Origin: Synaphobranchus kaupii
Lineage: Eukaryota > Chordata > Actinopteri > Anguilliformes > Synaphobranchidae
Length of the DNA stretch: 64,000 nt
Assembly (NCBI GenBank): GCA_029718625.1
Contig: CM056377.1
Span: forward strand, 106,094,585-106,158,584
Direction: 5' to 3'
Shown here: one piece after another, positions 49,370 through 60,865 of the stretch
How positions within the stretch are numbered: position 1 is the first letter of the stretch
Layout: each line of letters opens with the position of its first letter
The notes under the pieces: model-generated
The model's input: only the letters and a program-made list of their open reading frames with translations
Told to the model about the DNA's origin: nothing
Databases searched by the model: none
Translations under genes and position numbers: made by a program

Positions 49370-50430
49370 ATATTTAGGAGCAGTCAGTAAATTCATCCTT
49401 ATTCTGAAAAAATGACATGTGATTGCACTGTACATCAAGTATAGTTATGTATCTCAGATAAAGTGTAACACATATATTATAAAAGAATTTTGCAAAAAGA
49501 ATACAAATTTACACTTTTAGCCAACCCTCAATTTGCACGACTTCTGTAGAATGGCCCATATAGATCAAATCAATTTATATTATATTAAATTAAATTGAAG
49601 TGCCAGGGATTTGTTGGGGTCATTTACTTCTTATGTATTGCTATTGGAGGCAAAATAGGGACATCTGGCATTACTTTGCAGCTTTACCAAGGATTTATGC
49701 ACCTTGTGCATTAATGTTAACAAACCAATGGACTTCTGGTATTTCTAATTCATTTGAAATTCCTTGCTCATTCTTTATTTAATTTTTTTATGGCCAGAGA
49801 TTTTGTACACTGATTTAAAACTCACTTTGTCAGTCGCATTTGGCAGCCTCAGAGAATCACATGATCACATCTTTTCATAGAACTTGGAGATAAGGCAAAT
49901 ACATTTGATTCACATTGCTCTCCATTTACTCCAAGATGAGCACCTTGCGTCTCAATAGTTATAGTTATTGTGCTTGATTGACAGGATCGCTTTCAATGGT
50001 TACTTTTGTATGGAGTGAAATAAACAGAGGTTACTGCTCATATCAATATAAATCAGACCATCAATAGCACAATGCTTGCTTCAGAATAAGTTTTGCTATG
50101 CTATGTCTTCCAGCCATGGAAAAAGGATAGGCATTTTTTTAAAACAGGCAAAATATGTTTTTATATAACACTAAATAAAAAGTAATCAATGATGCCCTCT
50201 ATTTTTAGGGGTCATTACCATGATTTGAACATTTTGTTTGAATTATGTGTAGACAACAGACGTTATCAGCATTTCTGCTTCTGCGGTTTGAAATGGATTG
50301 AAATTGAGTGAATAATGTACAGTGTGCATTTTTCAAATTGAGTCAGATTGCAGGAGGGATAAATCATAAGCTTTCAATTTGAGAGATCCCAGGGAAACAG
50401 GCATGTGTTAAATGCATCTAACGCTAAGAA
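49370..50430. other. Intron sequence, no certain feature
   Basis: The stretch to about 49560, ending TTGCACGACTTCTGTAGAATG, may be the right edge of the motif-bearing repeat. The rest is AT-rich and unassigned. Confidence 0.35.
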
Positions 50431-50945
50431 TTAGAGGTCTGCATCCTGACCCGAACCTGTCGGGTTCGTGCCGAGTATTGGGCCAATTTGTAGCTCTGTG
50501 ACGGGTACAGGCAAGATGCCAACGCAGATGTTTCCAAATATCAGCATAGCAACACATCTACCAATGGCGCAAAGCTTCCAGTTTTTGTAGTTTACCCTTA
50601 TGCTCAACTAGCACATTAAAACAGCTGTATTTGACAGCACAGGAGCAATAAACCTACTAACGTAATGTTTAACAGAAGGAAAAATGGCACTGAAATTAGC
50701 TGGCTAGCAGGTTCTGATCAATGAGAATAGCGACACACATACTAACGTCACATTTAACAGAAGTTAAAACAGCGCTAAAGCTGGCTAGTTAGCCTGATTT
50801 GATCATTACGAACATTGAAATGAATTATTACTCTATTTTACAAACACACTTTATGCGATAGGGATGGGCGATTAAAATAATATAAAAAATATTATCACAA
50901 TGCTGTCATGTGAAACATCGTGATATACTACACTATCAACCTCGC
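50431..50945. repeat. Probable decayed transposon with internal direct repeats
   Basis: GACCCGAACCTGTCGGGTTCG (50451-50470) is a near palindrome of the kind seen at ends of fish hAT-like repeats. Two degenerate direct units follow: ACTAACGTAATGTTTAACAG at about 50658 and ACTAACGTCACATTTAACAG at about 50741, each followed by AGCTGGCTAG. Then GGGATGGGCGATTAAAATAA (about 50863) resembles another common repeat end. Class is uncertain. Confidence 0.4.
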
Positions 50946-51570
50946 CCCACCCCCAGGAAAAACACCTCAGTTTTTGTTGGAACATAGTAGAACCTCTACT
51001 ATCTGACACCCTCTGGGAATCAGTCATGCTGGAAAAATTCTGGATAGTAGAACGTGCCCAAAAAATATGACATTTTGTGAATTGTCTTCACGAATCTGCA
51101 ACAAAATAAAGGCAGGATTTCGGGCTAGTCGCATATTTATAAGCTCCCGATCAGTGCAGGATATTTGAACTTGTGCGACCGGGCGTATTTTAGCTTTTTT
51201 GTTCAATTGCAATTTTTTTTTAAAATTGCATATTATTATTATGCCGTCACCCCCACCTTCTGTATTCATTGCATTGATACAGCTTGCCACAGTCCAAGTA
51301 CAGAAGTGTTTCATAAGCCTACAATTACAAATTTTTTTTTAATTTGAACTCTGCTTTAATATGTAATAGCCTTTCCCGGTGTCATGGCTGTTATTTCTTC
51401 TGTTGAAATTAAGCATTTTGTAGATGAGCCAAAAATGTTCTAAAAAATGCATGTGTGAACACTACAACACTGTCCACTTCATTTATTCATATTTATAAAC
51501 AGCCTGTTTTCTCATTTTAATTTTTATATATTTTTGTATTGCTGGACCTGTATTATAGCCTACAAAGTGT
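50946..51570. other. Intron sequence, no feature recognised
   Basis: AT-rich and unassigned. Confidence 0.4.
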
Positions 51571-51571
51571 T

Positions 51572-51655
51572 GTGAACCAGTGGGGCTCAAACCGGCAACC
51601 TAGAAGATGGTATCCCAGGGCTGTAACCACCACGCTATAGGCACTTCCACAGTTT
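51572..51655 (-). repeat. tRNA-like sequence, probably SINE head
   Basis: The minus strand reads TATAGCGTGGTGG (A-box-like) and, about 45 bases on, GCCGGTTTGAGCCC (B-box-like). The acceptor stem does not close well, so a tRNA-derived repeat is more likely than a working tRNA gene. It lies just before the second copy of the dispersed repeat pair, as the similar one at 41686 lies before the first. Confidence 0.5.
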
Positions 51656-51689
51656 GTACCGTAGGTAGACAGCCTCTTAAGCAAGTGTA

Positions 51690-52043
51690 CTTTGAGATGA
51701 GGGAAGTTTAGTCAGGTATTCTCATTGGGTGATTAGATGCAGTTATCCAATGGGGAGAATGATTCTTTGAGGGCATGGATAATTTTTGATGATGGATTCA
51801 GCAGGAAGAAGAAGAAATGTGAAAACAACCCAAGTTTGGGGCTTTATTTTGTGGATGTGTGGCGTTGTACATGAATTTTGTGTGGTTACATGAGGTCAGA
51901 CTCGGAACATACAGAATTTTATCTTTTTAAGGGCTGAGAGTCTGTGGTCATTGTGGTTATTTCTGTAGGAAACCCTGAAAAATGGCAAACTCTCGGTGCT
52001 GTATATGCAAGCCGTAACTTGGCGGATAGCATACCTGCGCCAA
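51690..52043 (+). repeat. Dispersed repeat pair, copy 2
   Basis: It matches 42520-42840 in order (CCAATGGGGAGAAT, GCAGGAAGAAGAAGAAA, GTGGTTACATGAGGTCAGA, GGGCTGAGAGTCTGTGGTCA, GCATACCTGC). It leads directly into the minisatellite at 52044. Confidence 0.65.
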
Positions 52044-52313
52044 GGATGGGTGCTGCTGTGATTGCAGACTGGGGGGAAGGGTGGGCAGGATGGGTGCTGC
52101 TGTGATTGCAGACTGGGGGGAAGGGTGGGCAGGATGGGTGCTGCTGTGATTGCAGACTGGGGGGAAGGGTGGGCAGGATGGGTGCTGCTGTGATTGCAGA
52201 CTGGGGGGAAGGGTGGGCAGGATGGGTGCTGCTGTGATTGCAGACTGGGGGGAAGGGTGGGCAGGATGGGTGCTGCTGCTGTGATCGTGGGCTGGGGGGG
52301 GGGGGGGGGGGGG
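52044..52313. repeat. 44-bp G-rich minisatellite ending in poly-G
   Basis: Five full units starting GGATGGGTGCTGCTGTGATT and containing GGGGGGAAGGGTGGGCA, then a sixth that expands CTGCTG to CTGCTGCTG and ends in 20 G (52294-52313). Full units are almost identical, which suggests recent expansion. Several G-tracts per unit could form G-quadruplex. The Pro- and His-rich open frame on the opposite strand is a by-product. Confidence 0.95.
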
Positions 52314-55300
52314 TTCTGACTATTTGCATATTTATTTTGCCTAGCGCTGGCCTTGAGGCAACCTGTGTGATATCACTCCCATTTCCCTAGGTTTCATTTT
52401 CCACAGTATACACACTAGGCACCTCAATAAAATTTCCTTTCTGCCCTGCCTCTCATCATTGCCTGCTGTTAGCTACACAAGTACCAGAACATCCATACAA
52501 CAATCAGAATTCTATTATGCAAATTGAAAATGGCATTATACGATTAATTTGGCTTCATCAGTAGGCTATGAGTGCTTCAAAATATCAGAGACAAAGAAAA
52601 TAAGAGACCAGAAAATAATGAAAAAGGACCCGGGAAGAGAGCATAAAATATTCTATCAAAGAAGTTGCTGTACTTTGGTAGAAAGTAGTCTTTAAAAAAA
52701 ACCACATTGGACACATTGAGGTCCGTTAAATTGGGGTGATGTCAAGGTGAGTAGCAGTGGATATCTACAAAACTAGTGAGTTCTCAGCGGAACTACCTGG
52801 ATGGATAGGTAGCACATACTACTGAACTACCCCTTTCAATGAGGAAAAAACAAGACTGAATAATTGGCCCAAAAAAACACAGAGACAAATTATCCAGCAA
52901 GCTTGGTCATCTTGCTTTACAGACTACGACTAAAGTAAGGGACCAGAGGTGAAGAAGAGAAGGTACAGCGAAGCCAAATGACGATCTGTCAGGGCGCATT
53001 CAAGAAGCAGAGTCAACCTAGGATTTGCGTTCCGCAATGGCGACAGCTGAAGTTTAGCAATGGGATGAAAAGAAATGCGGAGTTGGAGTGTCTTCTGTTG
53101 GACCTGGAAGTAATGCTACCTCTAGCTATCCAGCTAGCTACATTTGGTAGATGGCCGAAGTTGGGTACCTTTTGAATCAAATTAATATAGCAATGTAATA
53201 TTACTGCAATTAAAACAAGACAAGATAAGTGCAACTGCACTCGGGAGTAGTTTCATTGCAGTACTGCTGTTCCTATGAGCTGCACTTATAGTGTGAAGTT
53301 ATATCACCTGTTGACTCTGAAGAAGACGCTAAGTTGAAATGTCAGCAAGGGAACGAAATGCATTAAATTGGACCCCAATGCAACGATGCTTTTTGTAGCA
53401 TTTAACATTCCATCCATGTTCACTTCCCTTCCTCTGACTCTCCTCAAATTAGATCTACTAATTGTTTTTGTAAATTTCTCAATTAGAAACTCAGCTGTAT
53501 GATTAGTCACTTGGCTGTGCCATTGGAGTGCCTATGGGGACCCCTGGAGGATAACCATTGAAATACAAGTTTAAATCTAGCAGGTCACGTGGTTGAAACA
53601 AACTGGTGGCCCGACTCATATACAAAACATTTTTTATAATTGCATTAAATGTAAAACCAAAAATGTTCAGCTGCTTAAAATCAGTCACATCCTCTCTCAA
53701 CGAGTAAGGCATGCATTTCCATATACTTGTTGCAGATTGCTCAGGGTGAACCTGATAACAGGTGCTGTTCAATGTTAGTTAATTGGCATGTGCTTCCTCA
53801 TTTTGGGGGAATATTTGCAGCAGCTGTTTCATTATGTTGTACAAATGGTAATAGTCGCACAGTACATTACAAAAAGTAAATAATCTGACAGACTTTAGCT
53901 GCCCTGAGTGTCTTTAAGTGAGTGTCTTCATAACCAAACCATAAAGTGGCAGATACCCAAGTAACACATAAGGAGCACACAAATGAAACAATGATTTAGG
54001 GCAGTATATATTCTTCCTGCCCTATATTAGATAGCGGCAAGGAGGCCATAAATGAAAACAATATGCAGCTCTCTCATTCTGTTTTAAACAGAAACATTCA
54101 GCTGCAAGAAACAGTGAACTCACAATCTAATAAACCAATATTTTGAAAAACTGTTCATTACGCAATGAAGGATAGTTCCAATCTAAACAGTACATACCAT
54201 TTTTATTGATACTACCACCTACAAAGTGAATGGAAAGCTAATACTTTTGCTGAATTGTTTTTGTATGGCCATAGATCTCAAAATGCAGCAAACTGTGATA
54301 CTATCTGCACTCTTAAGTACACTCTACACAGTTTGGGATTGCACTTTATGTACCTTACCCCCAACGGTTACCTCCAAGATCCATTCAGATTAGGTCAGGC
54401 TAAAATTTTTGTTAAAGTTTTAGTCTCAGGCTTATTTGGGAAAGAGTGTATTAAGGAAAAATGTTTAAATGCAGAAGTGTGCTTGGACCCCTGCTGAATT
54501 TGTATTAGTCTTGAACGTTTCAGCTAATCACTGATAAAATGTAAACAAGTAGTTTAAAATGAAAGAAGTTTAATTTTGCTTTAATATCATGACGGACGTT
54601 CCTCTGCTCTGCTTGCAATGTTCATGATAATATAGGTATCGCTCCTCATCAAAATGAACTTTTCAAAATAATGTAGCACGTCCATGTACACACATTAAAT
54701 AGTCTAAGCAGAACCCATCAGTTTCGGAAAATTCAGAAATGTCAGCCAGTGCTTTGCAGCCAGTCATTGTTTTATTCCATTTGATTTGACAGTGAAATAT
54801 ATTAGGAGATACTCTCAGCATAATTTTCTAGGTTATTACATTACAGGTGATTTGAAGAAAAAAAAACGGTTTATTCTCAGAATGCCAGGGCCAGATGGGA
54901 GCTATTGCTACTTTTCATAATTCACCAGCATTTTGTTCCTATACTCATTATTTCAGAGGATGATAGAAATGAGGGTAGCACAGTCATCAGGTGTTAACAA
55001 TTGGAAGCAATCAGTCTCCAGCTGATCTCAGCTGGAAAACCACCATGCAGAGGTCTAAAACTCTTCATAGTTAATGCAGAAACTCACAATTGGGCAAATC
55101 ACCCTTTCCAGCTCAGGCATGCCATTTCATCACTTCTGCTGCTGTGTGCCAGCAGTATGTCACATGGTATCCTTGCAATTGCTGTGCCATTTCAGTTCAT
55201 ATGAGCCATTATTTAACACTCCAACCACTGAGAATTCATGTAATTCATTTGACTCAAAACAAAAAAAAAACACTGGAATCCACTTTTCATCAGTGGTGTA

Positions 55301-55321
55301 TAGACTATATGTGGATGTATA
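52314..55321. other. Long intron stretch without recognised elements
   Basis: About 3 kb, AT-rich. No terminal repeats, SINE heads or transposase fragments seen. Open frames near 53.0, 53.5 and 55.1 kb are short, overlap on both strands and show no domain. Some of it could be conserved regulatory sequence, which cannot be judged here. Confidence 0.35.
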
Positions 55322-55323
55322 TA

Positions 55324-56837
55324 CAGTTGAAGTCGAAGGTTTACATACACCTTAGCCAAATGCATTTAAACTCAGTTTTTCACAATTCCTGACATATAAT
55401 CCTAGTAAACATTCACTGTCTTAGGTCAGTTAGGTCTGTTATTTCTTTCATCATATTCCCAGTTGGTCAGAAGTTTACATACACTCTGTTAGTATTTGGT
55501 AGCATTGCCTGTAAGTTGTGTAACTTGGGTCAAACATTTCGGGTAGCCTTCCACCAGCTTCTCAAAATAAGTTGCTGGAATTTTGGCCCATTCCTCCTGA
55601 CAGAACTGGTTTAACTGAGTCAGGTTTGAGCCTCCTTGCTCGCACACGCTTTTTCAGTTCTGCCCACAAATTTTAGATTGGATTGAGGTCAGAACTTTGT
55701 CATGTCCACTCCAATACCTTGACTTTGTTGTCCTTGAGCCATTTTGCCACAACTTTGGAAGTATGCTTTGGGTCATTGTCCATTTGGAAGAGCCATTTGC
55801 GACCAAGCTTTAACTTCCTGGCTGATTTCTTGAGATGTTGCTTCAATATATCCACATACTTTTCCTTCCTCATGATGCCATCTATTTTAAGTGCTCCTGC
55901 AGCAAAGCTCCCCCTCAACATGATGCTGCCACCCCTGTGCTTCACGGTTGGGATGGTGTTCTTCGGCTTGCAAGCCTCACCCTTTTTCCTCCAAACATAG
56001 CGATGGTCATTATGGCCAAACAGTTACATTTTTGTTTCATCAGACCAGAGGACATTTCTCCAAAAAATAAGATCTTTGTCCCCATGTGCAGTTGCAAACT
56101 GCAGTCTGGCTTTTTTATGGCGGTTTTGGAGTAGTGGCTTCTTCCTTGCTGAGCAGCCTTTCAGGTTATGTTGATATAGGACTTGTTTTACCGTGGATAT
56201 AGATACTTTTGTACCTGTTCCCTCCAGCATCCTCACAAGGTCCTTTGCAGTTGTTCTGGGATTGATTTGCACTTTTCGCACCAAAGAATGTTAATCTCTA
56301 AGAGACAGAAAGTGTCTTCTTCCTGAGCGGTATGACGGCTGCGTGGTCCCATGGTGTTTATACTTGCGTACTGTTGTTTGTACAGATGAACGTGGTACCT
56401 TCAGGTATATATATGTGGAGGTCTTGGCTGATTTTTTAAAATTTTCCCATGATGTCAAGCAAAGAGGCACTGAGTTTGAAGGTAGGCCTTACAATACATC
56501 CACAGGTACACCTCCAGTTGACTCAAGTAATGTCAATTAGCCTATCAGAAGTTTCTAAAGCCATGACATAATTTTCTGGAATTTTCCAAGCTGTTTAAAG
56601 GCACAGTAAACTTAGTGTATGTAAACTTCTAACCCACTGGAATTGTGATATAGTGAATTAAAAGTGAAATAATCTGTCTGTAAACAATTGTTGGAAAAAT
56701 TACTTGTGTCATGCACAAAGTAGATGTCCTAACTGACTTGCCAACACTATAGTTTGCTAACATGAAATCTGTGGAGTGGTTAAAAATTAGTTTTAATGAC
56801 TTCAACCTAAGTGTATGTAAACGTTCGACTTCAACTG
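55324..56837 (-). mobile_element. Sleeping Beauty-like Tc1 transposon, defective copy 3
   Basis: The left end CAGTTGAAGTCGAAGGTTTA and the right end TAAACGTTCGACTTCAACTG are inverted repeats with TA on both sides (55322-55323, 56838-56839). Inner repeats AGAAGTTTACATACACTCTG (about 55470) and GTGTATGTAAACTTCTAACC (about 56616) complete the IR/DR arrangement. It is in the opposite orientation to copies 1 and 2. Its right end lies 8 bases from the start of the next MITE. Confidence 0.92.
55490..56450 (-). pseudogene. Sleeping Beauty-like transposase, nonsense-riddled
   Basis: The minus-strand start MGKF is at 56450, with TAA as the fifth codon and a deletion in the first HTH region. From 56284 [20 protein letters not shown] to WSDETKM reads well, then TAA at the same codon as in copies 1 and 2. 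The next part (KHRGGSIML to VKVLEWT) carries [15 protein letters not shown]. In the third block the catalytic Glu codon is TAA (NPI-stop-NLWAEL, about 55676). The natural stop is at 55490-55492. Confidence 0.88.
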
Positions 56838-56845
56838 TACATATA

Positions 56846-58320
56846 CAGTGCCCTCCACTATTATTGGCACCCCTGGTAAAGATAAAAATGTTAACCATTT
56901 GGTGAACTAGCTTAATGTCACACTGAAAAAATTAGAAAAAACCAACGTTTAATTGAAGTAAATTTATTATGAGAAAAAAAAAAAATCCCTCATCAAGAAA
57001 TTATTATTTTTAACAAAACCATGTGTGCCACAATTATTGGCACCCCTGCATTTATATATAGAATAAAGTAATAATTTTTTATATTTGGTCGCATATCCTT
57101 TGCATTCCATGACTTCCTGATGTCTGTGACCCAACAACATCAAAATACTCTTGATATCTTATTTTATTGGTACTTTTACAAGCGATACTCTAATGTCTCT
57201 GTCAGGTTTACGTTAGAAAATTGAGAACCAAACGCGACAGATAAGGATTCAGAAAGCGTATCTAAAAGACACGCCACTGAAGCAGAATTAAACCGCACCA
57301 GGGGAAGAAAGGGAAGCGGAAAAGCGGGAACAAAACTTCCCCAGCACAAGGCTAACACAAAACAACCTCAAACGGAGGCGAGAAATCGCGAAAACAGTGA
57401 GAAACAAACAAAAAGAAAGAACCTCACGCACTAATTGATCTGCGTGTATAAGAGGTCGAAAAAACTGAAAAGAAACTAACAAAATAGCAAGCCTGTAACT
57501 ACAGCTCAGTTGGCTAAGGAGCTGAACAAAGAATAAACAGGCTGCAGGCAAAAAGAAAAGAATAGAGGACGATAGGACAGAAAACCAGAAATTCTAATCC
57601 TATAACTAATACAAATAGCTGCGTCTCTGTATAACACCAAACAGAGATTCAGAAGCTAAAGTCTTATACCTATACCAATACCAATACCGGCTTCCTAGTA
57701 ATAATGCCACAACAATCTAGAAGCACCGGAAAGCGGAAGTTAAGCTCTATTTATAGCCGACGGAAACCAAACACAGGTGTCGGAGATAATGACCCGGAGA
57801 GATCCAAACACCGGGACGGAGGAAGAAAAAATCCGATAGAGCTTCAGACGACGCCAAATGGAAAACAATGGTAGAAACAAAAGGAGACAGCCACTAACCA
57901 TGACAGTCTCTGCATTTGAATGGATCTCTATGGGAATTGGGGGGTTGGAACTAGATTTAGCTGTAAATTGTGCTGGAACAGTATGGAATACATGGTTGGT
58001 AAAATGGGTCTGAAGGGTCTGAGGTATCAAACGAGCCTCAAACCATCACTCTGCTGCCAGATATGCAGTAGATATGGATGGATCACTATAAGGGTTGACA
58101 TATTTTCCTATTGAACTCTATGGAAAAATAAGTCAGGAGAAGAAACCCTGAAAGTTATCCATCCATATCTACTGTATTTCTGGCAGCAGAGTGATGGTTT
58201 ATGGCTTGTTTGATACGTCAGACCTTTGATGACTTAGAGTCATTTAGCCAACCATGTGTTCCATACTGCTCCAGTGTAATTTACAGCTAAATCTAGTCCC
58301 ACCCCCTAATTCCCATAGAC
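56846..58320. mobile_element. Tc1-type foldback MITE, copy C, interrupted by a solo LTR
   Basis: It starts CAGTGCCCTCCACTATTATT after TA (56844-56845) and follows copy A. At GTCTC (57195-57199) a solo LTR is inserted; MITE sequence resumes at TGCATTTGAATGG. Two foldback arms (57911-58105 and about 58150-58320) face each other. The sequence ends at ATTCCCATAGAC without the right terminus, so that end is deleted. Confidence 0.85.
57200..57905 (-). mobile_element. Solo LTR of a Gypsy/ERV-type retroelement
   Basis: 706 bp, starting TGTCAGG and ending CATGACA, so it has the TG...CA form with TGTCA/TGACA inverted tips. It is flanked by an exact 5-bp duplication GTCTC (57195-57199, 57906-57910), and the MITE sequence on both sides is continuous once it is removed. 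On the minus strand GGCTATAAATAGAGC (about 57745-57759) is a TATA box, which suggests the LTR reads leftward. No internal coding region remains, as expected from recombination between two LTRs. Confidence 0.88.
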
Positions 58321-58879
58321 ACTTTTTTATTTATTTTATTTGACCCTCTCTCCGTTTAGGAAATTACAGCAATATGAGATTGTAGATTGTTTGTAAAGGT
58401 TGATATGATGGAATAAAATAAGATGGCTGAGTGAATTATGCCCAAAGCTAATTTGGAAGGCTTTGATTGAATTGAATTTTAGATTGAGTCTTTCTGGGAT
58501 ATTCACTCTAACCATTTTGGCACTGTGAGATTAGATGACAAACAAACAAACAAATACATAAATAAATGTTAAAGTTAAAGAGAAGGCACCATTGCAATGA
58601 GAATATATGCCTCCTTTCTTTTCAAAGGTGGGAGGGGGATGTACAAGGTCGGGGGCTCCTGTACGGCTTCATTAAACACAATATAGGATTGCAGCTTCCT
58701 TTGGGTGCTGCATTAGCCATTTTGGTCTTTGCTTCAGTAGCAAATGCTTTTCAACATTAACATATTTACTTGTGGTTTATTGGTTTATTGGTTTTTATCA
58801 CCAATTTTAAAATATCAAAAACATAACATTCAGAAAACTCATGGTGTTTTCAATGATTGTGGTCATTTTTCGTGTGAGC
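58321..58879. other. Intron sequence, no feature recognised
   Basis: AT-rich and unassigned; short (AAAC)n-like run near 58543-58555. Confidence 0.4.
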
Positions 58880-59225
58880 CTTTTCCTCAGTAATGAACTC
58901 CAATGGCCTAAAGTGGCCGAGTACGGCATTTTCTTATTTTGCACCATGGTCATGGAACAATTTGCAAAATCTCCTGAAATTGGAAACTTTAATCTCATTA
59001 AATAATTTTTAAACGCTTTTACTAAACAATGTTCTTGAAACTTGAACTGTTTCAATTAGGCATGTTTCTAGTTATTGTACACTGTGTTTGTATTGTATAT
59101 ATGTGTCATTCTGATGTTAAGTTGCTATATGCACTGTAAAGCTGCTGTCTTGGCCAGGTCTCCCTTGAAAAAGAGATTTTATATCTCAAGGCACTTCCTG
59201 GTTAAATAAAGGTTAAATAAAAATT
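58880..59225 (+). mobile_element. Non-LTR retrotransposon (LINE) 3' end
   Basis: The + frame from about 58930 reads FAPWSWNNLQNLLKLETLISLNNF, the APxxWNxLQxxLKL...ISLxxF pattern at the C-terminus of fish LINE reverse transcriptases. One stop interrupts what follows. The 3' UTR contains the widespread fish LINE tail: CTTGGCCAGGTCTCCCTTG, GAGATTTTATATCTCAAGG and CCTGGTTAAATAAAGGTTAA. The copy is 5'-truncated like most LINE insertions. The exact clade is uncertain. Confidence 0.8.
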
Positions 59226-60321
59226 TTTTTAAATGAAATTCTGTATTGTCATCCTTTACCATCTTGTTCAGCCTGTATTAATGGCAGATGATTCTTATAA
59301 GATGAAATTACCTAAATGCCATGCTTTATACTAAATGAATATAATGGGGAGATGATGATTTGTGTGTCTGTTTGTTTTCCACCTTGTCACTAAACTTGTA
59401 GATTTATATGTCTAGGTGTTATTTGTGCTTGACAAGTGCTTGAAAATTTCACTTGCAGATATATATATTTTTTTTTCCATTGGAATATGATGATGACAGA
59501 ACAACCAACAAAATGTGAATACAATGTGAAAAATATAATGTGGAAATGATAGGGTTTTCTATTCCATATGACTTTTGTCAATGATCATTTTGGATAAGGG
59601 GATAAGGAAAAAGAAATGGTGACATGCTGTTTTTTCTTCCATCCTCACCCACTGCAGTTTAGAATAGCCAATGTTCTCTGCAGTTCAAGAGGGGGATCTC
59701 TAGCACACGTTCTCTTCTCAAAACACATTCTTTTTCTCTGCAATCCACCCCTAAGCTGTGAGAGGATAAAACACCTGAGATATATTAGATATGATGACAC
59801 TTAGAGACTGATATTTCAAGGTAGGAGGATCATATCCCATCAAAACAACACCAGCAAATTTCTATACCCTAGTTTATTACTGCAGACCTACTTCAAAATG
59901 CTTGTAAATAAGAAGTGATTAAATGCCCTGCCCCACCTTGCCCCCATTTGAGTACACCCATTTTTGTATTCAGCACTACACCACTGGGCCTAGATACAAG
60001 TTTTATTTTATATTGTTATGTGATTTCAGAAAACATGTGCAGGACATTGCAACAGATGATGTGGTGATTTGGTTGTAGGGTGAAGTAGCTGTAGTATTCC
60101 AGTCAGTACTCTCTAGGTAAATTGTTCATTTTCTTTGGCAAATAAGTGTTAAATTAAATGTAATGGAAAGAAGATGACAACCATGTTGTCTCAATAAATA
60201 CAAGAATAGGAAATATGTCAAAGATCAAGGGAATACTTTTTTAGTCAAGACATTTTATAAAAAAATAAAAAAATACATTATATACGTATATATAAAATAT
60301 ATTATATATACAGACATATAC

Positions 60322-60322
<1 letters not shown>
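59226..60322. other. Intron sequence, no feature recognised
   Basis: AT-rich and unassigned. Confidence 0.4.

Positions 60323-60364
<42 letters not shown>
60323..60364. repeat. (TA)n microsatellite, about 21 units
   Basis: Uninterrupted TA units followed by CAGTATATAC. The tyrosine/isoleucine-rich reading frames over it are artefacts. Confidence 0.95.
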
Positions 60365-60367
<3 letters not shown>

Positions 60368-60424
60368 TATATACTGTATGTTTGTGTGTGTGTGTTTTGA
60401 GTAAACAATGCAGCAGTCTTTTTC

Positions 60425-60865
60425 TTTTGGCTGCCAATGTGGGGCTGAGTATGTCCAATTCCCACCCTAATTTGGAGCTATCTGCCAACCACAGAGAGTG
60501 TAGGCATCCACGGTTGTCCTCCGAAACTCCTAGTGTTGCCAGTCTGCTTCTTTGCATGCTACAGTACCGACTGCAGCTAAGCTCGCATAGAGTTGTGTCG
60601 GAGGAAGACCTTTTATATGCGGCTTTGACCTGTAGTCCACGGGCGTCCGATTGATCAGCAGTGGTTACTAGAGAGTGATGAAACACAGACCGCTAACCTA
60701 CTGAACCCTCCCATACCCTGGGCGACACGATCGACAATTGCACATCGAGCTACCAGCCACAGTCGGCACTGGCGCAGCCCAATTAGATCCAAGACTGTGG
60801 GGCTCTCCATGCACCACAACATGGTTCTTTAACGGAATGAGCCACCCAGTAGCCTCTACACGCAC
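60425..60865 (-). repeat. SINE-like repeat, family S1, long copy
   Basis: On the minus strand it reads GGCTACTGGGTGGCTCATTC, GTGCCGACTGTGGCTGGTAG, CCCAGGGTATGGGAGGGTTC, then a region absent from the 7583 copy (60500-60690), and ends AGGGTGGGAATTGGACATAC. Length is about 440 bp. I cannot place it in a named SINE family; the head has A-box-like GGCTCATTCCG but no clear B box. It follows the (TA)n tract closely. Confidence 0.6.

Noticed and set aside
41686..51655. Functional tRNA genes at 41.7 and 51.6 kb
   Set aside because: A- and B-box-like words are present, but the anticodon and acceptor arms do not fold well; SINE heads are more likely.
51919..52329. Pro/His-rich 136-codon frame on the minus strand
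   Set aside because: It is the reverse translation of the 44-bp minisatellite and poly-G tract.
60241..60686. A 143-codon minus-strand frame
   Set aside because: It joins SINE sequence to a (TA)n microsatellite; the tyrosine/isoleucine run is a tandem-repeat artefact.
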